From: Mucilaginibacter agri
GTDB lineage: Bacteria > Bacteroidota > Bacteroidia > Sphingobacteriales > Sphingobacteriaceae
Assembly: GCF_009928685.1 (NCBI RefSeq)
Contig: NZ_WWEO01000045.1
Coordinates: 124,001 to 188,000, forward strand
Length of the DNA stretch: 64,000 nucleotides
Reading direction: 5' to 3'
Each line of letters opens with the position of its first letter. Position 1 is the stretch's first letter. The notes beneath the pieces were generated by a model. The model was not told the DNA's origin, did not search any database, and saw nothing but the letters and a program-made list of their open reading frames with translations. Made by a program: the position numbers and the translations under genes. Positions 58,454 to 64,000 of this stretch are shown piece by piece.

Positions 58454-59462
58454 TTAGTTTTGCAGTAATTTTCGATTTCTCTAAATGGTCTGCCCCGGTA
58501 ATTGGGCTTGGCAAAAGAAGTTTTGCATCAGATGACTCCTCTTTCTGAAACTCATAAATCAACACCGTACAATTGTAACCGGGGGTTGCCGTTAAGTTAC
58601 CGATAACGCTCGGTAATTTATTAAGGCCTGCATTTAACCATTTGGTTGCATCATCTTTAGATATCTGTTTTCCAGAGCTCGTAAATGCACTATCCGTTAC
58701 TGCAAATACGATGATTCTGAAAAAGCCAGGGTTGGGGAAGAAAAGTGATTTAAAGTATGATTTCCACGATAACGGAGGCCAGATGCTGGTTTTAGCGCTC
58801 CATCTATATGGTGGCGGTAAAGTTTGCCCGTTCGTTTGTATTTGCTCTATTCTGGTAACTAACGCAAATCCGTTAGGGATATAAAAATAAGAAGGATCTG
58901 TGTAATTTAAATCATCAAGTGCTTGTGTCAAGATCTTGTCATAGTCGCTAAGCTTTTTTGCCGATTTAAAATATTGGGCTTTCAATACCTGCCTGGCGGA
59001 GAAATCTGGCGGTGGCCACGGAAAAATAGGAATGTCATCTTGTATCGAAGGCCTGGCTGATGGTTTTGGCCGATCATGAGCTGAGGTAGCCTTCGAAGAG
59101 TCCCTATAGCCATATCCTACAACAACTACATCATTAGCTCCAGCAGAAATGCCCGCTAAACGGATATTTAATAAATTACTGAAATTTTTATCCAGTGGAT
59201 TTAATTTAAAACTTGTAGATGTATATCCTACAAAATTTGCGACGATCTCAAATGTGGACTTAAATATCGAATCTGGAATTATTAGGGTATAGTCTCCGTT
59301 TAGGTCGCTTTGCGTGCCAATTTTTGTACCCTTTATTGTTAGAGTGGTACCAGGCAACGGAGCATGGTCTGTCGAATCTGTTACCTTGCCGTAAACTTTC
59401 TGTTGAGCGACTGCACAGTCACCTAGTAATAAGCACAGTAAGAAAATGCAAAGAGTCTTCAT
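58434..59462 (-). CDS. Exported protein with SusC-like N-terminal module and unknown C-terminal domain
   Basis: A 342-residue protein. The signal peptide is KTLCIFLLCLLLGDCAVA. A carboxypeptidase-regulatory-like domain covers ~22-105 (VYGKVTDSTDHAPLPGTTLT; GDYTLIIPDSIF), ending in NDVVVVGYGYRDSSK, the same boundary sequence as SusC/RagA receptors. No plug or barrel follows. After a Pro/Ser linker (~120-155) comes a compact domain with segments such as FFRIIVFAVTDSAFTSSGKQ and YNCTVLIYEFQKEE that I do not recognise. A four-helix membrane gene overlaps its end. Confidence 0.75.
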   Translation of the reverse strand: MKTLCIFLLCLLLGDCAVAQQKVYGKVTDSTDHAPLPGTTLTIKGTKIGTQSDLNGDYTLIIPDSIFKSTFEIVANFVGYTSTSFKLNPLDKNFSNLLNIRLAGISAGANDVVVVGYGYRDSSKATSAHDRPKPSARPSIQDDIPIFPWPPPDFSARQVLKAQYFKSAKKLSDYDKILTQALDDLNYTDPSYFYIPNGFALVTRIEQIQTNGQTLPPPYRWSAKTSIWPPLSWKSYFKSLFFPNPGFFRIIVFAVTDSAFTSSGKQISKDDATKWLNAGLNKLPSVIGNLTATPGYNCTVLIYEFQKEESSDAKLLLPSPITGADHLEKSKITAKLNGHSNE

Positions 59463-59562
59463 GATAACCTTGGATAGGTTAATTGGGTATCATAAATATA
59501 GTAAGAATAATTAATTGTAAGTTAATTACTTGGAAAGTAGATAACTGTAAGACTTCTTTATG

Positions 59563-60342
59563 CTATCGCGCTCCTGGCGCTCGGTTCAAGCGCAAACCTC
59601 CATCAACTATTTGAGTTGTACCTGTAATGTAAGCAGCATCATCCGAGGCCAAAAAGACGGCTGCCTTGGCGACATCTAAAGGTGTTCCTGATGTTTTTGC
59701 CGGGATACGTTGCTCTAATTCTTTGCGGTAGTCGAGATCCTCAACGGCTTTTTGGTTCATTTGAGTCAAGATCATACCGGGAGCGATGTTATTAACGGTG
59801 ATCTGTTTATCGGCCAGCTCCATTGCCAATGCACGGCTCAATCCGCCAACGGCTGCTTTAGAAGCACAATAGTCAGTTTTGCCCGGACTAACCACCTCCT
59901 CGTGAATAGATGTGATATTGATAATCCGGCCAATCCCGCCCTGTTGCAAGCGATGTTTAACAAAATTTTGACAGCATAGAAAAACGCCAAATAGGTTGGT
60001 TTTTATCGTATGTTCAAATTCTTCGAAGCTAAGTTGATCGATGTATTTGTCTGTACTTCGCACTCCCGCGCTGTTAACCAGGATATCAATTTGAGGGAAA
60101 TGGCAAAGTGCTGTTTCAAATAAGTGTTCAACCGATTTAAGATCGCTTACATCGGCCTGAACTATAATCCCGTTACGCCCGGCTTCTTTAATACTTAGCA
60201 AGGTTTCCTGGGCAGCCGCTTCATCATTTAAATAGGTAATAATAACGTCGGCCCCATTAAGCGCAAATTCAATGGCAATGGCTTTGCCTATTCCGGATTC
60301 GGCTCCGGTCACTAATGCAGTTTTATTGATGAGCTTGGTCAT
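59563..60342 (-). CDS. Short-chain dehydrogenase/reductase
   Basis: A 259-residue Rossmann-fold oxidoreductase. The cofactor motif TGAESGIG lies at 12-19, NSAGV at 90-94, and the catalytic triad is Ser145, Tyr158 and Lys162 (YCASK). It resembles glucose 1-dehydrogenase/3-oxoacyl-ACP reductase-like members with NAPGMILTQMNQKA. NAD(P)-dependent oxidation or reduction of an alcohol/ketone is certain; the substrate is not. It is monocistronic, with a repeat cluster upstream. Confidence 0.9.
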   Translation of the reverse strand: MTKLINKTALVTGAESGIGKAIAIEFALNGADVIITYLNDEAAAQETLLSIKEAGRNGIIVQADVSDLKSVEHLFETALCHFPQIDILVNSAGVRSTDKYIDQLSFEEFEHTIKTNLFGVFLCCQNFVKHRLQQGGIGRIINITSIHEEVVSPGKTDYCASKAAVGGLSRALAMELADKQITVNNIAPGMILTQMNQKAVEDLDYRKELEQRIPAKTSGTPLDVAKAAVFLASDDAAYITGTTQIVDGGLRLNRAPGAR

Positions 60343-60430
60343 TAATGTTTAATTGGTATTGCTAAGATAGTGTTATGAAATATAGTTGATAATAGCCTGT
60401 TGACTATGAGGAAGCTCGGGGGCGTGCGAT

Positions 60431-60583
60431 TCCCTCCCTTGGGAGGGCGTAGGGAGGGGGGGCTGTGATTTGATTGCGACGAAACTCCTCCCTTCCACAA
60501 TACAAGCAGGCCGCACCCCTTCCGGAGGGAGGGAATTCAACCGCTCTGTCTAATCACTAGCTATTTCCCCTTTAAGGGGTTGG
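60431..60583. repeat. Cluster of dispersed GC-rich palindromes
   Basis: Three units occur: 60431-60459 (CCCTCCCTTGGGAGGG, then AGGGAGGGGG), 60484-60534 (CCTTCCGGAGGGAGGG core) and 60563-60583 (TTTCCCCTTTAAGGGGTTGG). The last overlaps the C-terminal codons of the MATE gene. Similar units occur at 25250, 40549 and 42567. Otherwise the ~200-bp gap holds no gene. Confidence 0.65.
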
Positions 60584-61932
60584 TGTGCATGGCGTTTACT
60601 AATCGAGCTAAATCGTAAAAATAGCAGAATAGAAGCGGTGATCAACCCTAATACCAAACCAATCCAAACGCCAATTACACCCATGTGCAGGTGCAGGCCA
60701 AGTAGATAACCAATAGGGATACCAACTACCCAATAAGCTAAAAAGGTAATAATGGTGGGCACGTTTACATCGCCCATACCGCGTAATACACCGAGGCCGA
60801 TAACCTGCGTGCCATCAAATAACTGAAACAAAGCAGCCATGATTAATAGCTGCGATGCTATAGCTATCACACGTTCATCTGAGGTATATGCCCAAGGTAG
60901 CCATTGGTTACACACCATAAACATAATAGCCGTAATTGCCATAAAAACCAACACCACATGGTAGCTCGCAATGGCCGAATGCCGGAGATCGTGAAATCGT
61001 TTTGCGCCAAAGTAATTGCCCGATTTAATAGCCGCTGCCGCCGAAATACCGCTAGCCATCATATACGTTATGGATGCCAGGTTTATGGCTATCTGGTGAG
61101 CTGCTTGTGGTACAGCACCCATGGTGCCAATAATAATAGCGGCACCGCCAAAGGCACTTACTTCAAAAGTATATTGCATGGCAACGGGTGCACCAATTTT
61201 AAAGATCTGCTTAACACGAAGCCAGTTAATGCTTTCGAGCGCAAAGCCTTTTATATACGCCTTAAATTTAGACGAGCGTAAAACATAGATCGACATGATG
61301 GTGGCCATCATGGTACGGTCTATCAACGTGCTGTAACCCACGCCACGCACGCCCATAGGGTGAATGCCGAACAATCCTTTTACGAAAGTGATACCTAATA
61401 TAATGTTGAGCACATTACCGCCAATGGATATGTACATGGCCTGTTTGGTAAAGCCTAAACCCTCGGCAAATTGTTTAAAGGTGTTAAAGAAAAGCATTGG
61501 GATAACCGACAGACCAAGTAACAATAGAAACGGTTTGGCCTGCGCAACCACATCAGGTGATTGATCTAAATGCCCAAGCATCAATACCGCGCCAAAATAA
61601 ATAGCTATAAACAGCACCACGCCGCTTATCATATTTACCAGTAAACTATTGGAAAGCAGCCGGCCGCACTCCGGGTAGTCGCCTTTGCCATTTTGCTGGG
61701 CTATAAGTGGTGTTAAGCCATAGGAAAGGCCCAGGCCTATTACCATAATGATCATGAACATGCTGCTCACCAATGACACGGCAGCAAGTGCCACAGTACC
61801 AGCAAAGTGGCCTACAATAATACTATCGGAAGTTTGCACCAGTATATGGCCCAATTGTGAGATCACCACCGGAATAGCCAGCCGGAGGTTGTCCCTGTAA
61901 TGGGGCTTGTAAGTATTAAAAAGCTGTTTCAT
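60550..61932 (-). CDS. MATE family efflux transporter
   Basis: A 460-residue inner-membrane exporter with twelve predicted helices in two homologous halves. The start is NTYKPHYRDNLRLAIPVVIS; ISQLGHILVQTSDSIIVGHF is the conserved first repeat, and IKIGAPVAMQYTFEVSAFGG opens the second. It resembles NorM-type Na+ or H+ coupled multidrug exporters. The C-terminal residues (HQPLKGEIASD) are encoded by a dispersed palindrome. Downstream genes are on the same strand 52 bp away but belong to other functions. Confidence 0.92.
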   Translation of the reverse strand: MKQLFNTYKPHYRDNLRLAIPVVISQLGHILVQTSDSIIVGHFAGTVALAAVSLVSSMFMIIMVIGLGLSYGLTPLIAQQNGKGDYPECGRLLSNSLLVNMISGVVLFIAIYFGAVLMLGHLDQSPDVVAQAKPFLLLLGLSVIPMLFFNTFKQFAEGLGFTKQAMYISIGGNVLNIILGITFVKGLFGIHPMGVRGVGYSTLIDRTMMATIMSIYVLRSSKFKAYIKGFALESINWLRVKQIFKIGAPVAMQYTFEVSAFGGAAIIIGTMGAVPQAAHQIAINLASITYMMASGISAAAAIKSGNYFGAKRFHDLRHSAIASYHVVLVFMAITAIMFMVCNQWLPWAYTSDERVIAIASQLLIMAALFQLFDGTQVIGLGVLRGMGDVNVPTIITFLAYWVVGIPIGYLLGLHLHMGVIGVWIGLVLGLITASILLFLRFSSISKRHAHQPLKGEIASD

Positions 61933-61984
61933 GGTTTTCGGCAGATAATTGAGCCGTCAAAAATAGCTTTTTAAGTTTTGAATA

Positions 61985-62608
61985 TCAGCTTGCTGTGTAA
62001 AACTCTTCTTTTTCGGTGGTGTGTACGCGTACAACGCCAGATAATACCAGATCAACCATAATACGCTGTGCACGCCTGCGGCTGAGGTTTAGCAGGTTGC
62101 AATATTCTTTAACGGTAATGCGGTCATGAGCGGCCAAGTATTCTAGCAGGGCTTTTTCTTTTGATGAATATTCTATCAGTACACCATTATCATCGTTAGA
62201 TCGTTTAAGTACATCAACAACAATTTTACTGGCCAGCACGCTTTTATCTTTTACCCGCACGTAAACCCACCATCGGCCATCATCGCCCAACGCGTAATGG
62301 GGTTTGGTGTCACTTTCGGGGATGGTTACAATCAGTACCAGTTTATCGTCTACATAGTATTCTTCAAATGTTGGCTCTAAGGCTGGTTTGGCAAAAAAGT
62401 GGGCAGCCTTGGTAATCATATAGCGCTCCTCGTCATCGGCTTTTACACCTTTAATAGTGCCATCGTCCAGTATGCCTATTAGCAGCCTTCCGCCTTTATT
62501 ATTAGCGAAAGACACCATGGTTTTGGCAATCTTCTCGCAGCTGGTAATTGTTTTTTTAAAGTCTTGTGTAACGGTCTCGCCCTCCAAGATCATCCTCTTG
62601 ATGTTCAT
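61985..62608 (-). CDS. Schlafen-like AlbA_2 domain protein with winged HTH
   Basis: A 207-residue soluble protein. The AlbA_2 domain covers ~10-130 with the motif FKKTITSCEKIAKTMVSFAN followed by NKGGRLLIGILDDGTIKGVK, typical of the putative ATP/DNA-binding family. The C-terminus has a predicted winged helix-turn-helix (ALLEYLAAHDRITVKEYCNL, RRRAQRIMVDLVLSG). It is probably a DNA-binding regulator. It follows the GNAT gene by 17 bp on the same strand. Confidence 0.85.
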   Translation of the reverse strand: MNIKRMILEGETVTQDFKKTITSCEKIAKTMVSFANNKGGRLLIGILDDGTIKGVKADDEERYMITKAAHFFAKPALEPTFEEYYVDDKLVLIVTIPESDTKPHYALGDDGRWWVYVRVKDKSVLASKIVVDVLKRSNDDNGVLIEYSSKEKALLEYLAAHDRITVKEYCNLLNLSRRRAQRIMVDLVLSGVVRVHTTEKEEFYTAS

Positions 62609-62625
62609 TCTGCTCCCTCAAAAAT

Positions 62626-63081
62626 CTATTTAACAATGTAAGGCGTTTTAATTTCCATCCACACTTCGGGTTCGGCAAAAGGCACAAAGCCAAATTGAGC
62701 ATACAGGCCATGTGCATCTTTAGTTGCCAGGCTCCATCTTCTTAAATTCTGCAGATCAGGGTGTGTTCTGATGGTGTTAATCAGCCACTTGCCTAAACCA
62801 TGTCCACGATGTTCGGCGCGGATAAAAACATCGCATATGTAAGCAAATGTGGCGTTGTCTGTAATTACTCGCGCAAAGCCTACCATAGCCTGATCTTTAT
62901 AGATGCCGAAGCTCATCGAATTGTTAACCGCGCGAACAAAAATATCTTTAGGCATACCTTTTGCCCAATACGAGTCATTGATTAACAGCTTATAAGCTAA
63001 GTTTATATCAAATAAAACTTTATCTGTTGATATGCTGTAGCCTAGGCTTAGGCAGTTGTTAATAAGCTCTTCGGATATCAT
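62626..63081 (-). CDS. GNAT family N-acetyltransferase
   Basis: A 151-residue acetyltransferase. The acetyl-CoA loop is AEHRGHGLGKWLINTI near residue 95, with ATFAYICDVFIR before it and the LYAQFGFVPFA segment after. ATG 63081 is preferred to a TTG at 63105 because it avoids overlap with the DUF4442 gene and leaves a 4-bp gap. Acceptor unknown. It sits between DUF4442 and the AlbA_2 gene, probably in one transcript. Confidence 0.85.
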   Translation of the reverse strand: MISEELINNCLSLGYSISTDKVLFDINLAYKLLINDSYWAKGMPKDIFVRAVNNSMSFGIYKDQAMVGFARVITDNATFAYICDVFIRAEHRGHGLGKWLINTIRTHPDLQNLRRWSLATKDAHGLYAQFGFVPFAEPEVWMEIKTPYIVK

Positions 63082-63085
63082 AAAA

Positions 63086-63562
63086 TCAAGTTGTTTTATC
63101 GGCAAGGTTAACGTTACGAATATAAACTTCGTTACTTACTATTACGCATACTTCGCCTGCTTTATTGCAAATATCTATGTCAAAAACACGGGTATATTTT
63201 TCGCCGGCTTTTATAATGCGTTCTGCTTCGGCAATATCTTCATCGGTAAGGCGGGCTTCAAAGTGGAGGTCTGTATCGCCGGGTTTTATAAATTGTATCC
63301 GTGCCGACTTGCTCCACACAATTAACTTGTGCCCCCGGTTAATCAGTACCTGATGCATCATAATGGGATGAAACGGGTCGGCTGCGCAGAATAGGGTTCC
63401 ACCAAAGATGGCGTTATTGTAATTTTTATTGAGAATGCTTTTGTTGATCTTAACCTTAACGCTTTTAAAGTCGGCCGCTATGTTAACCACCCATATACGC
63501 TGAAATAACAGGGGAGGATAAAAACGTAGTCCCCATTTTAGTAAAGAAGCCGATATAGCCAT
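63086..63562 (-). CDS. DUF4442 hotdog-fold protein
   Basis: A 158-residue hotdog-type protein of the DUF4442 family, related to thioesterases. Typical segments are MKWGLRFYPPLLFQRIWVV-like start (here SLLKWGLRFYPPLLFQRI), NYNNAIFGGTLFCAADPFHP and VWSKSARIQFIKPGDTDLHF. Catalytic residues are not established for the family; an acyl-CoA-related substrate is plausible. First gene of the minus-strand set DUF4442-GNAT-AlbA_2. Confidence 0.85.
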   Translation of the reverse strand: MAISASLLKWGLRFYPPLLFQRIWVVNIAADFKSVKVKINKSILNKNYNNAIFGGTLFCAADPFHPIMMHQVLINRGHKLIVWSKSARIQFIKPGDTDLHFEARLTDEDIAEAERIIKAGEKYTRVFDIDICNKAGEVCVIVSNEVYIRNVNLADKTT

Positions 63563-63775
63563 AAGCCGAATATCAGCATTAAGTGTTATTGTTGAAATAG
63601 TACGGTGAATTATTTGGATAAACTTGATAGCCTTTTAACAGAAGTTTGACGGAGGTTAGGAACTAACATCTGTGAAAATATGTGCATTTGTAACTATCAA
63701 TTAAAAAGCAGAAACATTTAATTAATAGTGGCGTTATCTCTATGCATTTGAAGATTCACATCATAAACAATAACT

Positions 63776-63979
63776 ATGAAAAAGCACATTTTAAAATTTG
63801 CCATAGCGGCAATATTTGCCGGCAGCATAGCTGCGGGTTGCAGCTCTGAGAAAGCTGCCAGCAGTAGTTCGGACAGTACTAAAATGGATTCGACCAAGAT
63901 GTCGACACCGGCAGCTACCGATACCACCATGAAAACCGATACAGTTAAAAAGGATACGACAAAAACTCCAGGCAATTAA
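63776..63979 (+). CDS. Small Ser/Thr/Asp/Lys-rich lipoprotein
   Basis: A 67-residue lipoprotein. The signal peptide KKHILKFAIAAIFAGSIAAG leads to Cys22. The mature part is low complexity with DSTKM repeats and TDTTMKTDTVKKDTTK, predicted disordered. Such small lipoproteins are common in Sphingobacteriaceae and have no known function. It stands alone at the end of the window; the 213 bp upstream hold no gene. Confidence 0.75.
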   Translation: MKKHILKFAIAAIFAGSIAAGCSSEKAASSSSDSTKMDSTKMSTPAATDTTMKTDTVKKDTTKTPGN

Positions 63980-64000
63980 TTTGTAACGAGCGGAACGAAA

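Noticed and set aside
63718..63975. An 85-codon minus-strand frame
   Set aside because: Antisense to the small lipoprotein, which has a proper signal peptide and lipobox.
1..64000. CRISPR arrays, tRNAs, insertion sequences, prophage genes
   Set aside because: No regularly spaced repeats, tRNA signatures, transposase or integrase motifs were seen anywhere in the window.

Overview
The window looks like a chromosomal segment of a Bacteroidota bacterium, most likely Sphingobacteriaceae (Mucilaginibacter or Pedobacter type; the genus is inferred). The evidence is an Oar-type TonB-dependent receptor, a type III glutamine synthetase, a CrtA-like monooxygenase, very few Shine-Dalgarno sequences, several TAnnTTTG (-7) promoter elements of the Bacteroidota primary sigma factor, and dispersed intergenic palindromes of the CCCCTTTAGGGG type. 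No phage, integrase, transposase, CRISPR array or tRNA gene was seen. Almost everything is ordinary chromosomal housekeeping and accessory metabolism.

Layout. 1-9.6 kb: 3' end of a large TonB-dependent receptor, purM, a ClC channel with CBS domains, glnN and a TonB energy transducer. 9.6-14.3 kb: an orphan NtrC-family regulator, RNase P RNA on the minus strand, a small ORF plus nucleotidyltransferase pair, and a three-gene lipoprotein/SCO/cytochrome c operon. 14.4-25.8 kb: two uncharacterised genes, lysC-lysA, a GH1 glycosidase, a TPR histidine kinase, a glutaryl-CoA-type dehydrogenase, folB-glcD and a thioesterase. 25.9-34 kb: Hsp20, YajQ, ppk1-ppx, a ubiX-like gene with a structured leader, an S9 peptidase and a TMEM175-like channel. 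34-41.9 kb: a hybrid TPR kinase, ypdA, GNAT, transaldolase, SRP RNA, a 2H phosphoesterase, dinB and a serine hydrolase. 42-47.9 kb: EcsC-like and GNAT genes, an ECF sigma factor with a four-helix membrane protein, a dicarboxylate/amino-acid symporter, rplU and rpmA.

48-52.3 kb is the most coherent functional block. A cobalamin riboswitch precedes a BtuB-like receptor, a DUF6580-type membrane protein, a Sir2 deacylase lacking the zinc cysteines and a PP-loop (DPH6-like) ATPase. A terminator separates the first two genes from the last two. 52.3-58 kb holds a CrtA-like monooxygenase, an MsrC-hydrolase-MPG unit, a PNPOx protein, and kynureninase coupled to a histone-deacetylase-family protein. 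58-64 kb holds an unusual two-gene membrane unit, an SDR, a MATE exporter, AlbA_2/GNAT/DUF4442 genes and a small lipoprotein.

No clearly novel large system is present. The best leads are: (i) a recurring TAnnTTTG element ending 4-5 nt before the start codon, suggesting leaderless mRNAs for purM, folB, msrC and perhaps ypdA and dinB; (ii) the riboswitch/BtuB/DUF6580 cobalamin-uptake candidate; (iii) the SusC-N-terminus-like protein paired with a four-helix membrane protein; (iv) dispersed palindromes that supply the C-terminal codons and stop codons of neighbouring genes; (v) the short leader RNA before ubiX.
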